DNA of 64,000 bases, from contig JAFEVB010000038.1 of the NCBI GenBank assembly GCA_032629725.1, positions 434,001 through 498,000 on the forward strand, in the 5' to 3' direction. This DNA comes from Gremmenia infestans. Taxonomy: Eukaryota > Ascomycota > Leotiomycetes > Helotiales > Hamatocanthoscyphaceae. The translations under genes were made by a program, and so were the position numbers. Below the pieces are notes generated by a model. The model searched no databases. It saw only the letters and a program-made list of their open reading frames with translations, and was not told the DNA's origin. The number at the start of each line of letters is the position of its first letter. Within the stretch, counting starts at the first letter, position 1. Positions 54,586 to 64,000 of this stretch are shown here, in pieces.

Positions 54586-56574
54586 AGATGTTAGTAACCA
54601 TTCTCATGATTCATCTTCTAGACTGTAAGTAACATACCTAGCCGGGCAGGCTTCTATGTCTTTGTTTTGAACATCAAGCGCCTGTTTTCACTTACATACT
54701 ACGAGAGGTCCGGGCTGGGGGGGGGACAAGTGGGTCCTAGGCTGAAAATTCGGAGAAGAGATTTTCGCCGCCTGGGGGGAATGCCCTGGGGAGCATTGCA
54801 CTACGGTGTCGGTTGAGGTAGGTGGGTGCGTTGTAGGGTGAGTGCAGTGGGAATTGTTATATGCGGAATCTTCGGTCTAGTCCTATGCTATGCTCCTGTC
54901 GCTGGCACGGTAGCGATAGCTATATTCTTTACTATGCCGCGCATCTTCGCTATTAGGCGAGGACGATCGTGGGGATGTATATTCTATATCTATAGAGGGG
55001 GATATTTGAAGCTATGGAATCATGATTGTATGAATTGGCATTTTGTCTAGATATTAATACTTGTTTCGGTTCATTACACAGAGTAGAGTTAGGACTCGCG
55101 AGGTTGGACAAGGAGGCGGCGGAGGTCTCCGTAAATGATCGAAGCGAGCGAAGAAGGAAGGAACGAGTATCAGCTGCGGCTGATTTCTTGTGCGGCTTGG
55201 AGCCTGTACGGTGCCCCAAATGAGCCAGCAGTGCTGATCTCTCCCCCTTTTTGACCACAAAGTCTTGGCGTCTGTCTGTACTTATTAAATCCAGCTGACG
55301 GGAAGATATATTCCCAGACGAACAATCGTAGAGATCAGATCTTGCACTCTTTTCGTTCGTCTCTTAATAGCTGTGGTGACTTTCTCACAACTCCTTTCCG
55401 TACTTGCAAAGGGAGTCGGGAAGTAAGACGTGCTTGAACTTATAAAAGACGCAGGCATTTGCCAACATCCTAGAGGCCGGGGAAATCCCAAAGGATGGCT
55501 TGGGCATGTAGTTCGTGCGCTTGTGAATGCAGTGTTGCGGTGACAAAACACACGGTATTACTTTACTAAGCTTATACGGGTTCCAACCGCCGAAAATAGA
55601 TACCGTGTATCACCTATCCGAGCCTTGTTGCCTGTAGAATTACGGCAGAATTCGCTATATGCATAGTGAAAGACTTGAAGATAGCACGTGCTCGTAGTGG
55701 AAGGAACTTGGCTGGGTATGAAGTATGATAACACTAAGGTATGCGTATAAAATTCTCGGCAGTACAAGTGCCTGGTACGAATACGTTAGAGATTCTATTT
55801 ATTACTATACTACTACTATATACTACTACACTCCTGTAACACTCACTAGGTATGCAGGATTCCCGGTGAGCATTTGAATGGTCACATCGTAGGCAACATC
55901 GTGCATATGGTGTACCGACTAATAGTCTCCCTCGTTTAAGAAGTCCACTCGATGAGCACACGAGCAGTTGAGCTATAAATTAGTGTACCCCGTATAGAAC
56001 AACCCTAGATTTTCTAGCCTCTTTGGAACGGCTCGCACTGTGTCTAAAATCCCATTCTAGAATCCATAGACACACGCGATTATGCTTGTTTCGTATGATC
56101 TTTAACTTTTGATATTTCACTTCTTGGATTGAATTAAATTATAGTAATACTATTTGTGGCACGCACGGCTTGCAGGTACGGAGTGAATTACAGTCGGAGA
56201 GCCTAAGCTAAGAAAAAGAGGGGCAGCGGCACGGAAACAAGCTTTTCAGCCCCTGCTCATGCAGGCGGGAGATGGGCGAAATTGCAATGCTGGGGTCACT
56301 GGCGGAGAGGAGGGGGGGGGGCTAGGCCTCGGCCTCCTAACTGCATTCCCACTCACCCACCATAGCCACCCACCCAACCAGGCACCTAACCAGGCACCTA
56401 ACCAGGCCACAAGTTTGTTTGCCGGCAAGGCGTCTCCCCAACATTCACATATGGCGCTGGACGTTTCATATGGCTGCTACCCTTTTTTTTACTTTGTCGC
56501 TCTTTTCTGGCGCTTTTGTTCCTTTTGCTTGCTCATGTTGACTTTTATCTTCTTCTTCTTTCTGCATTTCCAGC
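54586..56574. other. 2-kb gene-poor region
   Basis: No supported gene. Several ORF-like frames lack ATG starts or family signal. Holds a short tandem repeat at 56376-56411 and the pyrimidine-rich leader of the next gene (56480-56570). Confidence 0.45.
56376..56411 (+). repeat. 12-bp tandem repeat (about three copies of AACCAGGCACCT)
   Basis: Consecutive near-identical 12-base units upstream of the sulfatase-like gene. Confidence 0.65.
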
Positions 56575-59488
56575 ATGCGAATGTACCTCTTCTCGTCGGT
56601 CGCTTCTAGACTTCGTCAGTCCTGGACCCTCTCTTTCCACTATTCAATCTTGGTGACAGCCACTCTGCTTCCTAAATTACTGCACTTGTATACTCACAGA
56701 ACGTCACTGCCACTCCTTTTAACCCTCTTGTATTTACCCACCTTCCTAGCTCTCGACATCGTCAATGCCGCCATATTCTGGCTTCTAGTCCATTTGAATG
56801 CGCGAGGCAAGATATCACTGCTGCTAGGAGCTTTCAGAACTAGTTTTAGGTAAGTTGCCGCCAGACTTGTGGAGATCTGGATCGTTAATTGTCAGTCTCC
56901 TCATCGTAGGTGCTTCATCGGTCCAGATTGCCTTTTACTTGGAGACGGGGGGGGAGATCAAATGGGGTGCAGCAAGCAACTTTGCTCACGATCCGGCAGC
57001 TCTCAAACTCCTCCTATCGGGCGGTTCCCAAGCCCTGTTGGTGGCATTTTGCATCCTCGTGGTCGCCCGAGTCATTGCTGCACCTCTTTACAAAAGGACC
57101 GAGACTCTGGTTTATCATCTGGCCAAGACATTCCCCATTTTACCGTTCAAATCGTTACAAGGCGCAGAGGAGCAAATCCACAACAAGAATGAATGCGAAA
57201 CCCAAATATACTCGGACTCGCTTTCCGAAGATGATATCGAAGTCCTGTCTAGCGACCGGGGGGATCTTGAGGCCACAGCTGTGCCTGCAGAAAGGAATCG
57301 AGCTACAAATCTCTCCTTGTGGTTCCGTCGAGTTTTGTTCCTCACACCCATCGTGGGCATCTCCATCCTCCTAGCTGTGAGGCCGCGTCATTTTCCCTTT
57401 GCACACATGTCTGGCTCCATTCCATTCACTCTCTTAGAAGCAATGAGTCCTTGCTCCCAGGACTTGTGCCAAGCTGGCTCACGAGACTTTGTTGCTTTCC
57501 CCTTGCCAGATCTGATCTCTACCAGCAATTGGGAGGCACCGTATGGGGAATTTGTGGGATGGATGCCAAAGGTCAACGCTTCTGTCGAAGAGAAAGGCCA
57601 TCGAAACCTACGCCTTCCTTCATGGCTACCTCGGGAACAACTCAAGGGGTTCGATCGCTGGTACCAGAACTCGGTTGGTCAAGTCGTAGCCTCGGATCAG
57701 GCACAGAATGATTCTGTAGAGGACGGCGCCTCGAAGATTTACGAGGATATTAACTACGACCCAGTGGAAGACCCGTTACGCATATCGAATCTCGACGGAG
57801 ACGTATTCCTGTCAATTACCGAAGCTATAAAAAAGAACAACGTCAACATCAAACACGTCGTTATCCTTTCTTTAGAATCGACACGAAAGGATGTCTTCCC
57901 TCTGAAGAAAAACTCACATCTTCACGATGCTATCATGAAATCCCATGGATCAGCAAAATCCGCTACGGAAGCCTCGTCTAATCTTGCTAATTTAACTGTC
58001 AATGCGGAACTTCTCACCGGCGAAGATAGCGGATATGACGTACAGGAGGAATATCAGTCTCACTTGAATCGGAGTTGGAGGGGTCTCAGTAAGGAGAAGG
58101 GCGGGCTCAATGTTCTTGGTGCGTTTACTGGAAGCACATCGACGTTCAAAAGTATGCTCGGAAGCCATTGTGGCGTGCAACCTCTCCCAGTGGACTTTAC
58201 GGTAGAGGCTGGTGACCAGATCTATCAACCTTGTCTCCCATCGATCCTGCAGCTTTTCAACCACAATAAGAATGCCTCCGTCGAACGCAGGCATAAAGAG
58301 ACGAGTATTGAGAAAGATTTCAGGTCTCAGCCATGGCGGTCTGTGTTTGTTCAATCCATTACTGATCAATATGACCGACAAGAAGAGCTTAATGAAGGTA
58401 TGGGGTTCACTCAAGTGATTACCAAGGAGACTCTACTCGATCCAACTTCGAAACACTACCCTCCAACCGAGGAAGAGTCCAACTATTTCGGTTTCCCCGA
58501 AACACAAGTCAAGCCGTATCTGCGGGATATATTCCAGCAGTCTCAAGAACTGAACGAACGTTTATTCCTGTCTCATTTTACAAGCTCTACTCATCACCCT
58601 TGGAATACCCCAGGAGCTGGAGAATCGGTCGATTACTTGAAGAGAGTATGGAGCGCCGAGCATCCACTCAATAGATATCTCAACACGATCAAGTATGTGG
58701 ACGGATGGATTGGTGAGGTGATGGATATGATAGACGAGTTTAATATGGCCGAGGAGACTTTGGTTGTCATGATTGGTGATCAGTAGGTTACGCTCCTTCA
58801 TAAGATGTTAAGGCAGCACAAGACTAACCATTGCTGCAGTGGCTACGCATTCGAGGAAGATTCAAAACAGCACTCTACTTTCGAAAACGGTCATATCGCT
58901 AACATGCGCGTTCCTCTCGTCTTCTACCACCCTTCACTCCCCCGTCTCCAACTAGCAATCAACGCCACCTCCCTCTCCATAATCCCCACCATCCTCGATC
59001 TCCTCGTCGCCACATCGTCACTTGACGCGAAAGACCTCCACGCCGCCTCGAGTCTCACGCATCAATACGAAGGCCAGTCCTTAATCCGCCCCTTCGTGCC
59101 CGCGCGCCACGGCCGCCAGCAATGGAACATCGGCGTGCTGAATGCCGGCGGAGGTTTCCTTTCCGTATCCTCCGCCGCCGTTCCCTTCCGCCTCGTGCTC
59201 CCGATTTGCAAGTCCGGCGTCTACAGGTTCACCGATACAGATCGCGACCCAAACGAACTCTTTCCGATAGAGGAGAATTCTATCGCTGCGCTGGCTAAGA
59301 CGCTGGCACGGAAATATGGCGTTGATGAGTCGCAATGGGTGCGAGAAGCGGAGATGGTGGGGAAGTGGTGGGTCGGGGAGCAGAGACGGCGGTGGAGATA
59401 TGATGGGGCGAGCTTGCAGGAGGATCGCAAGCCAGCGGAGATGGAGGATATGGGGAAGACGAGGGGGAAGCATTGGTGGGAGACATGA
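56575..59488 (+). CDS. Membrane-anchored sulfatase-like / alkaline-phosphatase-superfamily protein
   Basis: ATG 56575 opens an N-terminal frame with membrane helices (LLTLLYLPTFLALDIVNAAIF). A one-base offset near 56850 (AGG-T-AAG) leads into the main frame, which is open to 58782 and, after an intron (58783-58839), continues to 59488; total about 950 residues. At least four hydrophobic helices lie in the first 220 residues. The catalytic part shows HVVILSLESTRKDVF (metal-binding start of sulfatases), TGSTSTFKSMLGSHC (nucleophile region, lacking the CxPSR sulfatase motif) and, across the intron, VMIGDHGYAFEEDSK (second metal site). The layout resembles lipoteichoic-acid-synthase-like and fungal sulfatase-domain proteins. 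The frame break may be an assembly error, since both sides read sensibly: FRTSF then KLPPDLWRSGSLIVSLL. Confidence 0.82.
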
Positions 59489-60053
59489 TCTGCGCATGTA
59501 TTTATAAAAACCTGATTAGATCATAAATGTATTGTTTTAACTCCTCATTCTCAGAAATCCTGCAATTGGAGTGGGCTTTGTGTTGGCGGCATTCTTATTT
59601 CACGACTAGCTTGCTTGCTGGAGTTTGTGATCTCTAGTGAGCAAAAGTTTATGTGATTCTTAGATGTATATTTGTTCTTATATGAAGTCGTGTGTACATA
59701 TACCATCCGGTACATCAATTCGTAATTGCTTCAGTCTCCCAGGTATACCCGCCCCGCACCCGCATCTCCACTTCTCCACATTACGGTAACTCTTCCCTAG
59801 CTCCCACTCCCCCCTTTCCCAATCTCGCTTGACACATTCAGCCGCCAAGGTTCCGGAGAATCTTCCACTTTGACTTCCACTCGACGGGATTGGACATCTC
59901 GATATGCGTCTGAATTATTGGTGGCGTTGGAAAGAAAGTCGAGTCTAGATGTTGGTGAGACGTACGATTTGATTGATTCATCTGCCCATCCCATCTCACA
60001 TCCTGACTGCACACCATCCCATTCCATTCCCTTCTCCTAATGCCAACCCGCCA
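59489..60053. other. Convergent intergenic region
   Basis: Nothing supported; frames here are short and AT- or CT-rich. Confidence 0.4.
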
Positions 60054-60410
60054 TCACCAAAACTCCATCCACAGCTCCTCGGCCCTCCTCTTCCTCGTCT
60101 CCTTCAGCTTCCTCCTCACTTCATCCTGTTCCACGTCCCAGGCGTCCCTTCTCCGCGTCGGTCTCATGCTGCTTGTACTTGTACTCGAATCCCGCCGCGA
60201 ATAGTCCCAATCCCGCAGTTCCGTCTCCTCGGACGATGATGCTGCACTTGTACTTGTTGTTGAAGCGGAAGAGGAGCGGCGCGATAGGGGAGGGCGGATG
60301 AATTCGCTGTCATTGGTGGTCGCGCTGGTCTTGGCAGGCTCGGAATGAGGGGCATGGGCGCTGATCCACGTGAATAGGCGGATGGCGGTGGGGAGGTGCG
60401 TCATGGTCAT
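60054..60410 (-). CDS. Small hypothetical basic protein (118 aa)
   Basis: Minus-strand frame from ATG 60410 (MTMTHLPTAIRLFTWISAHA), preceded by a purine-rich leader, to the stop at 60054. It has a Ser/Thr-rich middle and an Arg/Lys/Glu-rich helical end (EVRRKLKETRKRRAEELWME). The same frame extends upstream to another ATG at 60557, giving 167 residues. No family recognised; codon use and the helical tail make it plausible. Confidence 0.45.
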   Translation of the reverse strand: MTMTHLPTAIRLFTWISAHAPHSEPAKTSATTNDSEFIRPPLSRRSSSASTTSTSAASSSEETELRDWDYSRRDSSTSTSSMRPTRRRDAWDVEQDEVRRKLKETRKRRAEELWMEFW

Positions 60411-60749
60411 GGTTTGCGTCTTTCTCTCGCGGTTTGTTTTGTTTTCTCTCGTCTCTTCTTTCGTTCCGTCAAATACAAATATTTGATTGTATATGCGGAT
60501 AAGTATATGTTTCCAAGAACTGAAGTCCAGCTTGTCTCGCGCCCAGGGATCTTCCATTCTTTAAGCTTTTCGCAACTTGGCGACGGCACACCGCACTTCG
60601 CGACAACACCCTGTTTCAGCAATGAAGCGAGCAGCGATCAAACCGTCGACCACCAGTCTTGGGGTCTTGGTCTACCTTTCTAACACAGCTGCTACACTCT
60701 CAGACAATTCTTTTCAAATCTTGTTCCAGCCAGCCCGTGCTAATATGCA

Positions 60750-60914
60750 ATGCAAACACTTCAAGTCTTGGGAGCTCGCGACGACGAACCGGATGGTCAG
60801 CCCTTTGATGTTTCTTCGCAGTCAACCTCCAACTCTATCCATGCACCAAAAATGATCGGAAAAAGGTTGCCAAGCGTGGGATATCGCCCAGAAGGCTGGA
60901 AGATGGACGGGTGA
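60750..60914 (+). CDS. Possible micro-ORF or terminal exon (54 aa)
   Basis: MQTLQVLGARDDEPDGQPFD ... ending RPEGWKMDG. Composition is protein-like and better than the overlapping frame 60622-60855, but no upstream exon could be joined. Low confidence. Confidence 0.25.
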   Translation: MQTLQVLGARDDEPDGQPFDVSSQSTSNSIHAPKMIGKRLPSVGYRPEGWKMDG

Positions 60915-61161
60915 ACACGACTGCCACGGAAACCTACGCATTCACGACGATCAGTTTCGATAGCCTTTGATCGATACTACGATGTTTCACTGGCGGAAAC
61001 TGGCTTCGAACACAAGTCTAGCCAGGCGCCGGGGTAAGGAGAAAGGGCGTTTCTTTGTTTAAAATGGCTTCATTCACACAGGCTACGAGATCATGAAATC
61101 CCCAATGAAGGATTAACGCATCTAGGGACAAAATCCAACAAAGCGCATACCCCTCCCTCCC

Positions 61162-62493
61162 TCATTCAACATCAACAACCACCTTTCCAACCGCATTTTG
61201 CCCCCAGAGGTACTCATACGCCTCTCTCACCTCGCCAAACCCGAACACCCGCCCATCCACCAGCGGCTTGATATCGTTCACCTCAATCGCGCGATTCATC
61301 TCCTCGAACTGCAGCCGGCTTCCTATCATAATGCGTCGGGTTTGGACAAGGGCTGTGTGCGGTAGTTGAGTGCCGGGGGATTGTCCAGCGCGCGTACCGA
61401 TCATTGCGATGGTTCCTTCGATTGATGCGGCGGCGCAGGACTGCTCGAATGTGTTGGGTCCTGTGGGGTGTAAGTACAAGATGTAGGTACGATACAAGTT
61501 GCAACAATTAGATGAAAGGGAGGAGGAGACATCGTACCGCCAATTTCCAGTACATAATCAGCACCCCTTTTCCCAGCACTCAACTCCTTTGCCGTCTTTC
61601 CCCAATCGGAGTTTGTCTTGTAGTTGATGATATGCTTCGCGCCAGCCGCTCTAGTGTTGTCTTGTCAGTCTACTAGGGACAGGAAACAAACTAAGTATAC
61701 AAAGACAGAACATTTCCGGAACTGAGGAAATCAGAGACAATACTATTTCGAAATACCACGCACCTCAAGACCCCCATCTTCTCCTCCCCACTCGTCGTTG
61801 CAATAACCTCCGCCCCACCGGCTTTGGCAAATTGGCACCCGAAAAGACTCACTCCTCCCGTCCCCTGCACCAGTACCGTCTCGCCCGGCCTCAGAGCCTT
61901 CGGACCTCCATACAACGCATTCCACGCTGTCAGCGCAGCACATGCCAGCGTCGCACCTTCGCGCCATGACAGACTTGCTGGGAGTTCGACTAGCCCGCCC
62001 TCATGGTACGCTGCATACTGACGCAAACCGCCGTCGAGAAGGCCTCCCAACGAGTTCATGGCATCTGGAACGGTGATGGTGCCAGCTACGTGTGTTTGGT
62101 GGACTTGGCCGGCGACGCGTGAGCCGGGTGAGAAGCGAGTGACGAGCGGTCCGGTACGGACGACTTCGCCGGCGAAATCGGACCTGGCGCAGCAGCGTAA
62201 GTTGAGTGTGACATTTGCAATGAGAATGGGACGTACGCTGGGACTATGGTGGGTTTGAGTGGCCAGTAATATGTTCCCTGGTGTATTTATCAGAGGGAAG
62301 CAACAGACAGGGCAGATAGAAATACCTGCGCGATCATCAGGTCCCGGTAGTTCAACGATACCGCATGGATCTTGATCAGGACGTCAAAATCTCCTATCTC
62401 AGGTACAGGAGACTCCTCAAGCAGTAAGTTTCCAAAGCCCGACTTGTCTCGAAGTACCCATTGCTTCATGGTTGTGGGGAGTTTATATGCCAT
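61162..62493 (-). CDS. MDR-family (zinc-type) alcohol dehydrogenase / quinone oxidoreductase-like protein
   Basis: Five exons on the minus strand (62493-62326, 62277-62237, 62183-61764, 61650-61538, 61460-61162) join in phase to 346 residues, normal for the superfamily. The GroES-like domain has DVLIKIHAVSLNYRDLMIAQ and ASDFAGEVVRTGP. The Rossmann NAD(P)H site is GTGGVS at residues 177-182, in LRPGETVLVQGTGGVSLFG. The catalytic-zinc ligands of true alcohol dehydrogenases are not obvious (the equivalent Cys is Asn in SLNYRD), so a zinc-independent NADPH oxidoreductase acting on quinones or enones is likelier. Cytosolic, stands alone. Confidence 0.9.
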
Positions 62494-63852
62494 TGCGTGT
62501 GCTCGAGTATAAGAAACTAATTGGAGGGAGGAGACCAGGCAAGCTATAGAGCGAGATGAATTGCAGAGCAGAAATATGTTGGCAGGGACAGCTATGGTTA
62601 TATAGATATATTCTGATAGTACTTCTGATTATCAATTCCCAGGTATCATACCATAACCCCATAAATTCGAACTAGCCGACTTCCGATTTATGGCTGATGG
62701 GCGGCCCGTGTATTGCCCCGTGTGGAAGCTACGAACGCCACACCCGCTGTTAATTGACAACCTATTCCCCCGACGACGTCTTTAAACCTCATTATTACGT
62801 AGAGTTTCTTCGAGTACGTGCTTGCCTTTTCGTTTACGAAGCACTATATACCTAGGCACCTTTTTAGCATAAATAGCTAATGGAAAGGGATATGCATATT
62901 CTCACTTCCGGCTTATACCTAAGGTAGTTCCACAGGTTTATTTATTATATATTGCCTCTCGGTTTATAGTTCCAAGGAGGGGATATTCCTTGTTATGCAG
63001 ATAGCAAAAGTTAAAACCAATGCCACAGACCAGTTGTCACGTAGTACCTTCAGCGCAATAAAGACCAAAACTCTCAAAGCAAAGAAGAAAAACACTTCCA
63101 TGAATAATAAAAGAATATCTATAAGTAAACTCGCTCATCAAGTCAACTTCTGTGCTGCTTTGGTGAGTTTTTTCCATAAGCTTGTAGCGCTGTGCTGGAA
63201 ATCTGACGAGGGTTCAAGCATTCATGGCGCATATTTAAATCCCATTCCTGATACCTTGTATTGCGAAGATTTGCAACCGTTGAATCTGTTATTCGCAGTT
63301 TCTAAAGATGAGGTTCAGAATCGCTGGAATTGGTTTCCGCTATAATTATCTCCTAACACTAGAGAGGAGATCTTGATATTAGAATGGATAATTTTAAAGC
63401 CGTGGGACGTAGGGCGTGGTATGAGCGTGGTAGTCGACCTAAAGGTATAATGCCTAATACCCTATCTTATGAACTCTCTAATCTCCTAGACATAGAAAAG
63501 AAACCGTCTTACACTTACCAATTTCATTATCTTTTTCAATACACATAGGATCGACATCTTTTCCCCGCCTCCAATCCAGTTTCTATCTATATCTTTGACG
63601 TAACCTACCCTGAACCTGGCCTATTTATTAATCAAAGATTAAGGACATAAATATAGCGACACCTTAAGCCCGCTCCTGCATTAGCCTTTTCCTCTACACA
63701 GCTGGCTCAATAAAGTGATTTATAGGTATCCGCTTGATCTGAAATCCATTGATTTGACCCCCACGCTGCTAGCATTACCTCTCTATACCACCAATGACCA
63801 CTTCTACCGGACCGGTACTAGGAAATTGACATAGGATATCAGCGGAAACTTT
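62494..63852. other. 1.4-kb gene-poor AT-rich region
   Basis: Includes an ATG frame 62995-63345 (116 codons, Lys-rich start, no family) that might be a degraded gene. Otherwise nothing supported. Confidence 0.35.
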
Positions 63853-64000
63853 GCACATTGAGCTATCTGGCGACCCGGAGGTGAAAACCGACATACGCGG
63901 CATTATAGCAACTATTGCTACGCAAAAGATTCATTACAACAACGGCCTTGGGCGTGGCATGACCCCAGATGAGATGACTTATCAGGCGGCGTGCTTGTTC
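63842..64000 (+). CDS. Partial unknown gene running off the right edge
   Basis: From an acceptor-like ATATCAG at 63834-63840 the frame stays open to the window end and reads ETLHIELSGDPEVKTDIRGI then IHYNNGLGRGMTPDEMTYQA. The text is clearly protein-like. An ATG at 63796 (MTTSTGP) may be the start in a preceding small exon, but the phase could not be settled. Family not recognised. Confidence 0.4.

Noticed and set aside
62995..63345. 116-codon ORF as a real gene
   Set aside because: It has an ATG but no family, no splice context and lies in AT-rich repeat-like DNA; mentioned only within the intergenic entry.

Overview
This window is nuclear DNA of a filamentous ascomycete, most likely a plant-associated Leotiomycete (Helotiales-like). 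The genes carry many short spliceosomal introns (about 47-140 nt, GT...AG). Fungus-restricted families are present: a Zn2Cys6 regulator, 2EXR and F-box-like proteins, an EAF elongation factor and DUF3237. Secreted lignocellulases of families GH5 and GH7 also occur. There are no operons, CRISPR arrays or bacterial signals. The lineage is inferred from gene content only.

Layout. 1-2.7 kb: the 3' part of a DUF2235 hydrolase, then an unresolved gene remnant. 3.9-5.0 kb: an intradiol ring-cleavage dioxygenase. 5.0-8.3 kb: gene-poor, AT-rich DNA. 8.3-13.5 kb: a large multi-pass membrane protein and a secreted type-B carboxylesterase. 13.5-15.3 kb: gene-poor. 15.3-19.0 kb: a broken SET-domain gene, an EAF homologue and a small ORF. 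19.5-25.2 kb: a GH5 endoglucanase, a Zn2Cys6 factor and a 2EXR protein. 26-31.8 kb: two small coiled-coil genes that share an odd 4-nt first coding exon, an acidic-tailed hypothetical gene between them, and a probable relic after them. 32-35.1 kb: a GH7 cellulase and an omega-type glutathione transferase. 35.1-38.3 kb: AT-rich repeats, a frame-broken hypothetical gene and a dead glycerate-kinase-like gene. 38.4-40.0 kb: an F-box-like protein and a cluster of palindromes and tandem repeats. 40.5-44.6 kb: a secreted HExxH metalloprotease directly followed by, and probably fused to, a long Ser/Thr-rich cell-surface protein. 44.6-47.5 kb: gene-poor. 47.6-54.6 kb: a zinc-finger protein, a broken multi-exon gene, a small spliced gene, a tRNA-like gene, a DUF3237 protein and an intron-containing tRNA-Lys. 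56.6-62.5 kb: a membrane sulfatase-like protein, small ORFs and an MDR oxidoreductase. The right edge enters another gene.

Functionally, the secreted GH5, GH7, carboxylesterase and metalloprotease, with the ring-cleaving dioxygenase and the glutathione transferase, suit a plant-litter or plant-tissue lifestyle. They are spread over 40 kb between unrelated genes, so I do not claim a co-regulated cluster. An unusually large share of the loci (SET, glycerate-kinase-like, the 48-50 kb gene, the 37 kb gene, the sulfatase N-terminus, the protease/surface-protein junction) show in-frame stops or single-base frame offsets. These could be real decay or assembly indels. All intron positions were read by eye; exact exon joins were checked for reading phase unless stated otherwise.
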